From contig JAMFRP010000007.1 in assembly GCA_026224775.1 (NCBI GenBank), positions 124,001 to 188,000 of the forward strand: DNA of 64,000 nt. The letters are read 5' to 3'. The notes below the pieces were generated by a model, which was not told where the DNA came from, did not search any database, and saw nothing but the letters and a program-made list of their open reading frames with translations. Source of the DNA: Bacteroidota bacterium (GTDB lineage Bacteria > Bacteroidota > Bacteroidia > Sphingobacteriales > Sphingobacteriaceae). The translations under genes and the position numbers were made by a program. Shown one piece after another: positions 56,464 through 64,000 of this stretch (its first letter is position 1; each line of letters begins with the position of its first letter).

Positions 56464-59208
56464 TTAGTTAAACAACCACCTTAAATCTTTGATATTACCC
56501 TCGTTACTTAAGCCTGCATCATAAATCGGAATGGTTGCGGAATCATCCACAAAACCCAATACTAAGCAAGCACCCTTGCCTAAACTTAAGGTATTATTGC
56601 CTGCTTTAAAGGTGTAGGTATGTACATTCACTGGGGGTAAACCGTCGATTTGAATAGCATTGGCAATCTTAATATCAGCCTGACCGTAATCATTGGCTGT
56701 TGCATCTGTTTCCAGCTGAGGTTCCTGTAAATACTTGCTTTCTTTACTTAAAAAATATCCAACCAAAACTTTAACAGGTTTGGTATTGGTAAAGTTGATG
56801 GTGGTACCATCAGCAACCTGAGTAGCTCTATTTAATTTGATGCCCTGTAAGCCAACCAGTTCAGGGGCTATGTTTTTAATTTGGACGGCAGTATCCGTAA
56901 ACACCTGACTCCCTGCCGATACTTTGTAAAAATCAGCATTAGTTAAAGTTACCGGGGCATCAACCAATTGTATCTTTTGTTGCTTTTGGGCGATGGACTT
57001 CGGCATTTTAAGGGAATCGATATTTCGCTTAAAATTGTTTAACTCCTTTTGGTATAGTGGTAACAGCTCAACCCAGGTTTTATTTTTACCATCGTTGCCC
57101 CCTACCGGGATTTTGCGTTGCTTGGTTTGCATACTGTTGGCATACAAATAAGCGGTTTTGGTAAGATCTACTAATTGCTGGTAATAATTCAAACTGATCT
57201 GCAATTCAGGCAAAGCTTTATCCAAATCACTAACATCATCAGAATATTTGTAACGCAGTACCCATAATGCCGCTTTTGCTTTATGCGCGTAGGAATTGGC
57301 CATGGCGTTATAACAATACATATCGTTTTTAAGGCGGTCAAACTCTGCTTTATCAATAGTTACACCTTTATCGGCTGCATCAATAGCCTTTACCGCGTTG
57401 TTGCCTTCTTCTATAATATCATTAATTACCTTAACCGGAGTTTCGCCAACGTGTGGCTGGTGTTTCCATTCTTTGGCGGCGTATTCACTTAACATTTCTC
57501 CTTCAGGGCCCTCAGAATTGTATAGTAATGAGAATAGGCCATATTTTTCAGGGTCGACTAATTCGTTCATAGTCATGCCCAATGTCATGGTTTGACGGTT
57601 GCCATCGGTGATACCGAAACGCCTTAATATCTTGGGTGAAATCTCGCCGGATTGTTCATAGGCATCTAAAATATCTTTGCCGTGCTCAAAATCGCAGCCA
57701 TATTTTGAGGATAATTGTTGTGACCAATACTTAACTTCTTCGCTCCTATCACGATGACAATTCCAAGCATAGCGCGACCATTCTTTGTACCAGATCCAGT
57801 CCCTGTCCATCTCTAACTCACGTGTCGAGGTATTATCAGCGGTATATGGCCAATCCCAGTAAGATGCTTGTGGGTATATATGGATCCCGTTTGATTTATC
57901 GGTATTATGCATCGCCTGAACGCATTTTTGTATAAAATCATCTGATCCATACCTGAAAGGCTCAAGGTTAGCCAAAATGTGCACATTTTCAATTTCAACA
58001 GGGCCAAGTTTGCTTAGGGTTTGGTGCAGGTCGACCCAGGGTCCATGCGGCGTATAAGTAGTTAAAGCTTCACCATTGTACTTGATCATGGTATACAGGT
58101 TGCTGTATAATGGTTTGGCGTATTTCATATCCGATGGCGCATCGGTATCATGCGCGCGAAGAACGATCGGCGGTTCATCGGTACGACCTAAGGCATGCAG
58201 CCCATCTTTTACCCCCGGAATTATTGTTTTAGTGAACCAATCAATATCATCCTGCCCTACGCCCTCCATTGCTTCGCCTAATGTTACTAGCAAACCTACG
58301 TTAGGGTATTTTTGTACAAACGCGGCAATAGATTTACGGGTATAATCAGCAATGATAGGTACGATATGACGGTTGCGATCTTGTGTTTTCAGGTGATTAT
58401 GATCGGCAAAAGGCTTGGAAACGATGATGTTGTAAAAACCCTGAATTACCCATATACCACGTTTATCAGCTTCGCGGGTAAGGAAGTTGTATATGTCTAC
58501 GTTCTTTTCATAGGTAGCTTCGTCTACCTCCAATGCATAAGGATAATCCTTTACCTTAACAAGCGAAGCAAAGGGGTGACCACTCCATAAGTAAAGTGAA
58601 TTCATACGGTTTTGAGCTAGCGAATCCAGATATTTAATCCACAGTGCCTTATCATAAAACCATGGGAAATTTTGCGGGGTATAAGGGTATTCATACGTAC
58701 CACGACCGGGTAATAGCTCGGGTTTTTGAATCCCTATGCAGGCACCGCGCAATACCATTTCGGGCTGATCAATTTGGTTGATATTTACAGGGAGCGAGTG
58801 GTTTGATTTTAATTCGTCTGCCAATTCAAGGCAACCATATAAGGCACCTGAATTATCTGCCCCGGCAATAACTATATTACCTGAAGTTCCATTAATGGCA
58901 AAACCCTCTTTACCGGGTAATTTGTTTAGATGGATATGCCATTTAGTATAATACTTTTTGATTAGGGGATCATTTAACAACCCGATAATTATGGTGCTGC
59001 CGTTATTTTGAAGATTGGCTTTTTCCGTTACAGCGTAACCTTGCCACTTTAACTGCTGCTCTAATTTTTGCACCCCGTACTTAACACGTGCATGGGCTGA
59101 GCCGGAAAATACTACTGTAACGCTTTTGGTTGGTTTTATACCAGTTGCCTTACAAACAAGAGTGCTAAACAAACAGGTACAGAAAACAATATTAAATATG
59201 ATCCTCAT
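56464..59208 (-). CDS. GH138-like alpha-galacturonidase
   Basis: 914 aa; signal peptide 1-22. N-terminal domain (about 30-140) resembles the GH20b-type hexosaminidase N-domain (GFAINGTSGNIVIAGADNSGAL). TIM barrel (about 150-500) contains LVTLGEAMEG with Glu312 and IKYNGEALT with Glu380; their 68-residue spacing is within one of the Glu294/Glu361 catalytic pair described for BT0997, the GH138 alpha-D-galacturonidase of RG-II. Helical (about 560-730) and C-terminal beta (about 745-914) regions follow. GH115 was considered and fits less well. First gene of its operon, 5 nt before GH95; a -7 box lies about 118 nt upstream. Confidence 0.68.
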   Translation of the reverse strand: MRIIFNIVFCTCLFSTLVCKATGIKPTKSVTVVFSGSAHARVKYGVQKLEQQLKWQGYAVTEKANLQNNGSTIIIGLLNDPLIKKYYTKWHIHLNKLPGKEGFAINGTSGNIVIAGADNSGALYGCLELADELKSNHSLPVNINQIDQPEMVLRGACIGIQKPELLPGRGTYEYPYTPQNFPWFYDKALWIKYLDSLAQNRMNSLYLWSGHPFASLVKVKDYPYALEVDEATYEKNVDIYNFLTREADKRGIWVIQGFYNIIVSKPFADHNHLKTQDRNRHIVPIIADYTRKSIAAFVQKYPNVGLLVTLGEAMEGVGQDDIDWFTKTIIPGVKDGLHALGRTDEPPIVLRAHDTDAPSDMKYAKPLYSNLYTMIKYNGEALTTYTPHGPWVDLHQTLSKLGPVEIENVHILANLEPFRYGSDDFIQKCVQAMHNTDKSNGIHIYPQASYWDWPYTADNTSTRELEMDRDWIWYKEWSRYAWNCHRDRSEEVKYWSQQLSSKYGCDFEHGKDILDAYEQSGEISPKILRRFGITDGNRQTMTLGMTMNELVDPEKYGLFSLLYNSEGPEGEMLSEYAAKEWKHQPHVGETPVKVINDIIEEGNNAVKAIDAADKGVTIDKAEFDRLKNDMYCYNAMANSYAHKAKAALWVLRYKYSDDVSDLDKALPELQISLNYYQQLVDLTKTAYLYANSMQTKQRKIPVGGNDGKNKTWVELLPLYQKELNNFKRNIDSLKMPKSIAQKQQKIQLVDAPVTLTNADFYKVSAGSQVFTDTAVQIKNIAPELVGLQGIKLNRATQVADGTTINFTNTKPVKVLVGYFLSKESKYLQEPQLETDATANDYGQADIKIANAIQIDGLPPVNVHTYTFKAGNNTLSLGKGACLVLGFVDDSATIPIYDAGLSNEGNIKDLRWLFN

Positions 59209-59325
59209 AGATTAACAGGTACAAACACAATGAAAAGATTTGCAAATATTCGGGCAACAAAACATTGCAGAAATTGGTATTAAAAATGAACTTAGGTTAA
59301 AATACTTTTTGGTTCTATAAACAGT

Positions 59326-59333
59326 CAAATCTA
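59326..59333 (-). promoter_or_regulatory. Bacteroidota -7 box for the GH138-GH95-GH2-GH78 unit
   Basis: On the minus strand the octamer is TAGATTTG, an exact match to the TAnnTTTG -7 consensus of Bacteroidota. It lies 118 nt upstream of the GH138 start, predicting a leader of roughly 110 nt. No clear TTTG -33 element is seen at the usual distance, so confidence is limited. Confidence 0.4.
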
Positions 59334-59632
59334 TTAGTCCTGCGGCATTAAATACTGCTGATTTTTTTCAAGCTATTGTACTATGTTATCATCAAAGGAT
59401 TAATTAAATTTAAACCTGATCGGATGGCATGGGTGTTTCAGTTTGGCGGAAATTCCGGGTTAAAAGCTATAATTTCTTATCAAAAAACACCAAAAAACGA
59501 ATAAAAAAGAGCTTTTTTTGATGTTTTCAAGGCCTAATTTAAGCACTTTTGGGTCAAAAACTGGCTAAATAAGGAGTTAAAAACTGCTTTTTTAGGTACT
59601 TTTCGGGCATTTTTGGGGCTAAAAGTGTACCA

Positions 59633-59668
59633 ACTGTACCGCTTGTTTCATATGTGCCGTGGTACAGT
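59633..59668. repeat. ACTGTACC/GGTACAGT inverted repeat
   Basis: Perfect 8-bp arms separated by 20 nt, 14 nt beyond the stop codon of the glycosidase gene on its strand; a third related copy (GTACCA) directly precedes the left arm. It could be a 3' hairpin of that transcript or a protein-binding site. Confidence 0.4.
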
Positions 59669-59681
59669 GCATAACAGTGGT

Positions 59682-61232
59682 TTATGAGTTTAACTTAACG
59701 GTTACTTTTTTCAGCTCTGTTCCGTGGTAGATGACTTTGCCATCAACATACACAAAAAAGCCTGCCCCGTGGTGATATTTAGATCCTTTTTCGTCCCACA
59801 GAATGGTTAGGATGTGACCGTGATATGCAACATCATCCAGACAGAACCATGCCCATTGCCCTTTTGGTATCAGTGGAGCAATTTCGAGCACATTATCAGC
59901 TCTTGGTCTTAGCCCAATTAAATCGCTGATAACCAGGTCGCAGAACCCGGAGTGGTTATAATAGCTGCTTCTTGGGTTATCGCCCTTTAACCAATAGCCA
60001 GTTTTTTCATCCTGATACTCCCCCAGATAAGGAACACCACGCTTAATGTGCGACATAGCGTATTTATGAAACTGGTCATAAAAAACCTTCGCCGACATAT
60101 CATCATGATTGGTATAATTATCAATCAGGTTAGCCAATGCCTTTAATGTTTGGGTAGTAGCAAATGGCCATATAGCCCCATCCCACTCACTACCATGCCC
60201 GCTGCCATGTGTACGGAACAATGGATGGCGCCTTTCGGCTGTGGTTATGCCCCATGGCGCGTTGAATCCTTTAACATCAGGCAGCTGCTTCCATTGTTCG
60301 GCATATTTTGCCTTATCATCTGGCAGGTTAAAGTACCATGGGATAAATCCTAATTCTTCACGGGCATCGGCAAAATGGCCATCTGGCTTTTTCACCTCGA
60401 AGAATTTGGCGCTGTCATCCCACAAACTATCCTGTACCAATTGCTTAAGCTGCGCGGCTTTTTGCTGGTAGATGGTTTTCAGCGTGTCGTTCCCGGTTAT
60501 AGCAGCCATTTTAGCTAAAGCATTGGCATTGCCAAACATATAGCTATTAATGGTCGGGCGGATATTCTTTACATGCCTGCCGCCACTGATGGATTCTTCC
60601 ATCGCATCCCTTACATCATACTGCCAAAACAGTTTGCTGGGTAATTGATGCTCGCTTTCCCATTGGCGGTAATCATTATCCAATGCCGGAAGAGATTGCT
60701 TGATGAATGTCTTATCCAGATTGGTTAGGTAGAAATTATAAACAGCGTCATCTAACCAACTACTAAAGGCATGCAGATGTGGTTTAGCTTGCTTAGGATC
60801 ATCGTATAACCAAAAGTTGACATAATCCCTGATGTACTCCTGATCCCGCAGCCAGCGGCCTTCATATATCTGGTGCCCCAGCGCGCTGCTAACGGTATTG
60901 TATTCGCCTGCCCAGTTTACGTTGGTAATGAATTCTGTAAACACAAAGCCATCCGGGGTTTTTACCAGGTGCTTGCGGAATGTCCACCAGCGGTAATAAT
61001 AAATTTTCTCGATCGCTGAATCCGGGCATTCAAAAAGTGGAACGTTATCTGCCAGCCATTCAGAAGCATGGTCGTTGGTGATATAGTTTTTTACAGTTTC
61101 TGTATCGATAGAATTAAAATAGCTGATATAGCTTTTTAATTTACCGGTTGTGAGTATATTCTTTTGCTGTGCCCCGCAGAAAAGGCTTGCGCTTAGTATT
61201 AGTATTGTGAAAAAAATTGGCTTCAGCTTCAT
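59682..61232 (-). CDS. (alpha/alpha)6-barrel glycosidase, MGH1/trehalase-like; GH142 candidate
   Basis: 516 aa; signal peptide 1-21 (LFCGAQ). All-helical six-hairpin barrel: EKIYYYRWWTFRKHLV, WLRDQEYIRDYVNFW, FWQYDVRDAMEESISGG with candidate acid Asp and Glu residues, INSYMFGNANALAKMA, and GSEWDGAIWPFATTQTL, the WDG-IWP motif shared by GH15/37/63/78-type barrels. A short C-terminal beta domain ends it. RG-II degraders carry a GH142 beta-L-arabinosidase of this general fold, which makes GH142 a candidate, but I cannot confirm the family from motifs. It is a single-gene unit in divergent arrangement with the PL1 gene (271-bp gap) and lacks a close downstream partner. Confidence 0.6.
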   Translation of the reverse strand: MKLKPIFFTILILSASLFCGAQQKNILTTGKLKSYISYFNSIDTETVKNYITNDHASEWLADNVPLFECPDSAIEKIYYYRWWTFRKHLVKTPDGFVFTEFITNVNWAGEYNTVSSALGHQIYEGRWLRDQEYIRDYVNFWLYDDPKQAKPHLHAFSSWLDDAVYNFYLTNLDKTFIKQSLPALDNDYRQWESEHQLPSKLFWQYDVRDAMEESISGGRHVKNIRPTINSYMFGNANALAKMAAITGNDTLKTIYQQKAAQLKQLVQDSLWDDSAKFFEVKKPDGHFADAREELGFIPWYFNLPDDKAKYAEQWKQLPDVKGFNAPWGITTAERRHPLFRTHGSGHGSEWDGAIWPFATTQTLKALANLIDNYTNHDDMSAKVFYDQFHKYAMSHIKRGVPYLGEYQDEKTGYWLKGDNPRSSYYNHSGFCDLVISDLIGLRPRADNVLEIAPLIPKGQWAWFCLDDVAYHGHILTILWDEKGSKYHHGAGFFVYVDGKVIYHGTELKKVTVKLNS

Positions 61233-61503
61233 TTTAGATATACATTAATTGACATCCCGAAAATTATAATTGGCTTAATAAGTAATGTAAATTTATAGGT
61301 ATTTATCATTAAAAAACAAGCGCACAGGCCATACATGCTAAAATTGTATATCAGCTAGAAAAAATCCTATACTAAAGGACTTTTTGTAGTTCGCATATTT
61401 GGAATGATAATTTTAACCTAATTGTCTGATAAATTGTATAAACAGTAACCGGTATTAATAACCAATGTGCCAGTTAACCATCACCAAATTATAATTAAAA
61501 AAA

Positions 61504-63156
61504 ATGAAAAGGAACATCATTGCTTTGATTGCCTTAGTGGGCGCTGCCTGTACCTGTCAAACTGCTTTGGCGCAATACCCGCGTGTGCCACCGGCTATGC
61601 AGGCAAAATCAGATTCTATTTACAATATTGAGAAACTACGTTCTGATAAGGCGTTTGAAAAAGCCATGCCGGCCATAGAAAAAGACGAAAAGAATGGAAA
61701 GCCATATGTGCCATGGGCGGCAAAACCATCAGATTTACCACAAGCCAAAATACCTGCATTCCCGGGTGCTGAAGGCGGCGGTATGTATTCATTCGGTGGT
61801 CGTGGTGGCAGGGTAATCGAGGTTACCAACCTGAACGATTATGGACCGGGCTCTCTTCGCGATGCCTGCGAACAAGGTGGAGCGAGAATAGTAGTATTTA
61901 ACGTTGCCGGTATAATTCATTTGAGCCAGCCTATCAGCATCAGGGCACCTTATATAAGTATTGAAGGACAAAGTGCACCCGGCGACGGAATTTGCATTGC
62001 AGGTGAATCTGTTTGGGTAGATACCCACGATGTAGTGGTAAGGTTTGTGCGTTTCCGCAGAGGCGCTACTGATGTAACCCGCAGGGACGATGCTTTCGGT
62101 GGTAACCCTATAGGTAATATTATGGTCGACCACGTTTCAGGAAGCTGGGGTTTGGATGAAGTAATGTCGATGTACAGGCACGTTTATAATCGTCAGGGTA
62201 AAAAAGGAGATAAATTACCTACGGTAAATATTACCATGCAAAACTGCATGTTTGCTGAGGGTTTGGATACCTACAACCATGCATTCGGAAGTACGCTTGG
62301 CGGCTTAAACAGCACCTTTATGCGCGATCTTTGGGCCAATAATATCAGCCGCAACCCTTCTGTGGGTATGTATGGCGATTTTGGCTTTGTAGACAACGTA
62401 ATATTTAATTGGTGGGATAGAAGCGCCGATGGTGGTGATAACAATTCACTATTTAACTTTTTTAACAACTATTACAAACCAGGGCCTATTACAGATATTA
62501 AGAAACCAGTTGGGCATAGGATATTAAAACCAGAATCAGGTAGATCGCCGGAAAGCAAGGGCTTATTTGGCCGTGTATATGCCAATGGTAATATTATGGA
62601 AGGTGATGATAAAGTAACCCAAAATAACTGGGATGGTGGTATACAAATTGGCGAAATGCCAGATGCGGGGAAATATACCGACAGCATCCGGGTTAATAAA
62701 CCTTTCCCGATAGCGCCCATAACAGTTATATCTGCAAAACAGGCATATGATTATGTTTTGGCTAATGTAGGCTGTTTTTTACCGAGAAGAGATGCTGTTG
62801 ATAAGCGTATCATCAACGACGTAAGAACCGGCAAAATAGCTTATGTGGAGGGTACCGATAATAATAACGGCAACAAATGGGTTAAACACCGTCTGCCTGA
62901 TTCATCATACAAAAAAGGAATTATAACTGATATTTCGCAAGTGGGCGGCTATCCTGAATACAAAGGCACACCTTACAAGGATTCGGATCATGATGGAATA
63001 CCGGATGCCTATGAAATTAAACATGGCCTTAACCCGCATGATCCCAGCGACGCTGCATTACCTGCTAAAAATGGAGGTGGCTATACCAACATTGAAGTTT
63101 ACTTAAATAGTCTGGTGCCATTAAATACCGTAATACCGGTAGGCTATAAAAACTAA
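61504..63156 (+). CDS. PL1 pectate lyase (second copy)
   Basis: 550 aa; signal peptide 1-23 (TALAQ). Same architecture as the protein at 33300-34970: KIPAFPGAEGGGM entry, DYGPGSLRDACEQGGARIVV, FNVAGII, FRRGATDVTRRDDAF, VDHVSGSWGLDEVMSMYRH, then the calcium-binding DSDHDGIPDAYE and GGGYTNIEVYLN. The two are clearly paralogues, with differences concentrated around 395-480. It is on the plus strand with its own promoter region, so it may be expressed separately, for example as a constitutive scout enzyme (inference). Cleaves homogalacturonan outside or in the periplasm. Confidence 0.92.
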   Translation: MKRNIIALIALVGAACTCQTALAQYPRVPPAMQAKSDSIYNIEKLRSDKAFEKAMPAIEKDEKNGKPYVPWAAKPSDLPQAKIPAFPGAEGGGMYSFGGRGGRVIEVTNLNDYGPGSLRDACEQGGARIVVFNVAGIIHLSQPISIRAPYISIEGQSAPGDGICIAGESVWVDTHDVVVRFVRFRRGATDVTRRDDAFGGNPIGNIMVDHVSGSWGLDEVMSMYRHVYNRQGKKGDKLPTVNITMQNCMFAEGLDTYNHAFGSTLGGLNSTFMRDLWANNISRNPSVGMYGDFGFVDNVIFNWWDRSADGGDNNSLFNFFNNYYKPGPITDIKKPVGHRILKPESGRSPESKGLFGRVYANGNIMEGDDKVTQNNWDGGIQIGEMPDAGKYTDSIRVNKPFPIAPITVISAKQAYDYVLANVGCFLPRRDAVDKRIINDVRTGKIAYVEGTDNNNGNKWVKHRLPDSSYKKGIITDISQVGGYPEYKGTPYKDSDHDGIPDAYEIKHGLNPHDPSDAALPAKNGGGYTNIEVYLNSLVPLNTVIPVGYKN

Positions 63157-63180
63157 ATACCCCTTATCCTAATCACAACA

Positions 63181-63214
63181 AAACCCCTGGTTTGCTAATG
63201 CTTACCAGGGGTTT
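63181..63214. terminator. Bidirectional rho-independent terminator
   Basis: Perfect 11-bp stem AAACCCCTGGT / ACCAGGGGTTT with a 12-nt loop, 25 nt after the PL1 stop and 44 nt from the fructose-bisphosphatase stop. The plus strand continues into a T-rich tract (ATTTTTTTATT), so it ends PL1 well; the minus side has only TTTTGTTG and is weaker. Confidence 0.85.
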
Positions 63215-63257
63215 ATTTTTTTATTATTGATTTTTATAGGGGTATAAGCTTAACTAG

Positions 63258-64000
63258 TTATTGTATCTCTACAGCGCCTTCAAAGTTTTTTTTGGTTACC
63301 TGCGGAGAGAATGAAGCCATGAATTCTTCAGCTTTCTTTACCATATTTTCCGAGCCAATAAAAATTGGGGAGCGTTGATGCAGTTCTTTTACTTCCAGCT
63401 CCAATGTTCTTTTGTAACCATCGGATGCACGGCCACCAGCCTGCTCAATAATAAACGCCATTGGGTTACACTCGTAAATCAAACGTAGCTTCCCTTTGAT
63501 GGAACTTGCTGTACAAGGGTAAATAAATATTCCTCCTTTTATCATGTTACGATGCAGATCAGCAACCATAGAGCCGGTATAGCGCGAAGTATAAGGCCTG
63601 TTGGTAGCTTTGTCTTCCACCTGGCAGTATTTGATGTATTTTTTTACACCATCGGGAAAATGCGTGTAATAGCCCTCATTGATAGAATAAATGATACCAT
63701 CTTTAGGTATCGACATATCTGGGTGCGATAGGCAAAACTCGCCGATTGACGGGTCAAGTGTAAAGCCGTTAACCCCTTTACCTGTAGTATAAACCAGCAT
63801 GGTTGATGAGCCATAAATAATGTAACCCGCAGCTACCTGTTGAGTTCCTTTTTGTAAAACATCATCTTCAGTAGCTTTTCCATTAACTGATTTACGCCTG
63901 TAAATTGAAAATATGGTACCAACACCAACATTCACATCAATATTTGATGAACCATCCAATGGATCAATAGCGACTATATACTTCGCGTCTTTTGAAATTT
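63258..64000 (-). CDS. fbp: Class I fructose-1,6-bisphosphatase (5' end outside window)
   Basis: About 247 C-terminal codons are visible; the frame runs through the right edge. Translation reads [21 protein letters not shown], the metal- and substrate-binding motif of class I FBPase. Further signatures are [19 protein letters not shown] and [22 protein letters not shown]. The apparent start at 63959 is an internal TTG (Leu of DPLDGSS), not the true start. The enzyme converts fructose-1,6-bisphosphate to fructose-6-phosphate in gluconeogenesis, in the cytosol. It is a housekeeping gene that marks the right boundary of the PUL and converges with the PL1 gene. Confidence 0.95.
   Translation of the reverse strand, partial: ISKDAKYIVAIDPLDGSSNIDVNVGVGTIFSIYRRKSVNGKATEDDVLQKGTQQVAAGYIIYGSSTMLVYTTGKGVNGFTLDPSIGEFCLSHPDMSIPKDGIIYSINEGYYTHFPDGVKKYIKYCQVEDKATNRPYTSRYTGSMVADLHRNMIKGGIFIYPCTASSIKGKLRLIYECNPMAFIIEQAGGRASDGYKRTLELEVKELHQRSPIFIGSENMVKKAEEFMASFSPQVTKKNFEGAVEIQ

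Larger units (their letters stand above)
59209..59681. other. 473-bp intergenic region between GH138 and the (alpha/alpha)6 glycosidase
   Basis: AT-rich DNA with no supported gene. It holds the promoter for the GH138 unit (box at 59326-59333). It also holds homopolymeric A/T runs (59480-59520), a string of near-repeated ACTTTT/GGGxxTTTT words (59540-59625) and the ACTGTACC/GGTACAGT inverted repeat at 59633-59668, just downstream of the glycosidase stop on its strand. No strong GC-rich terminator with a T-tract was found. Confidence 0.5.

Noticed and set aside
56464..59208. GH115 alpha-glucuronidase
   Set aside because: Domain start is superficially similar, but the Glu312/Glu380 spacing and RG-II context fit GH138 better.
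59502..59520. A-run/T-run pair AAAAAAGAGCTTTTTTT as a terminator
   Set aside because: Only A-T pairs around a 4-nt loop; too weak to count as a terminator.
59209..59681. Insertion sequence remnant or CRISPR-like array
   Set aside because: No transposase fragment, target-site duplication or regularly spaced repeats; only short AT-rich near-repeats and one dyad.
63957..63959. Apparent start codon of the fructose-bisphosphatase
   Set aside because: The codon is TTG inside the conserved DPLDGSSN motif and the frame continues upstream to the window edge, so the gene is truncated by the window.

Overview
The window reads as a chromosomal segment of a plant-matter-degrading Bacteroidota bacterium, most likely of the Sphingobacteriaceae (Mucilaginibacter/Pedobacter type). 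This rests on the SusC/SusD pair, the many glycoside hydrolases with type I signal peptides, tightly packed genes with 0-25 nt gaps, moderate-to-low GC and one TAnnTTTG-type -7 box. The assignment is inference from gene content; no rRNA or tRNA is present.

Almost the whole window (about 1-63.2 kb) is one very large polysaccharide utilization locus (PUL). The enzyme set matches the families established for rhamnogalacturonan-II (RG-II) breakdown in Bacteroides thetaiotaomicron: GH106 and three GH78 alpha-L-rhamnosidases, four GH2 enzymes, GH95 (L-galactose/fucose), a GH138-type galacturonidase, a GH140-type apiosidase, a GH141-type fucosidase, GH127 (beta-L-arabinofuranose), a GH43, a possible GH142, a pectin-esterase-like alpha/beta hydrolase, a SASA-type acetylesterase and two PL1 pectate lyases for the homogalacturonan backbone. 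The RG-II target is inferred from this combination, not proven.

Layout. (1) 40.9 kb down to the left edge, minus strand: a ~40-kb operon-like run. It starts with a DUF3826 protein, susC and susD, then PL1, a beta-helix/TIM-barrel chimera (DUF6298 type), GH140, GH43, a BNR propeller, SASA esterase, GH2, GH78, a second BNR propeller, the esterase with an STN-like domain, a secreted TIM-barrel epimerase-like protein, GH141, a secreted rhamnose-mutarotase-like protein, a cytosolic Gfo/Idh oxidoreductase, an SSS sugar symporter, GH78, GH2, GH106 and GH127 (cut by the window edge). (2) 41.35-42.25 kb, plus strand: one AraC-type regulator. (3) 59.2 down to 42.3 kb, minus strand: GH138, GH95, GH2 with malectin domain, GH78, a propeller glycosidase, a cytosolic AraA-like isomerase and GH2. 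(4) 61.2-59.7 kb, minus: an (alpha/alpha)6-barrel glycosidase. (5) 61.5-63.2 kb, plus: a second PL1. A strong hairpin terminator separates it from a housekeeping class I fructose-1,6-bisphosphatase running off the right edge.

Working model: PL1 enzymes open the backbone outside the cell, SusCD imports oligosaccharides into the periplasm, and the exo-acting GHs and esterases strip the side chains there. The mutarotase- and epimerase-like secreted proteins may condition released sugars, the SSS symporter carries monosaccharides to the cytosol, and the AraA-like isomerase and Gfo/Idh enzyme begin catabolism. The cupin-AraC protein is the only regulator in the window and sits between the two main units.
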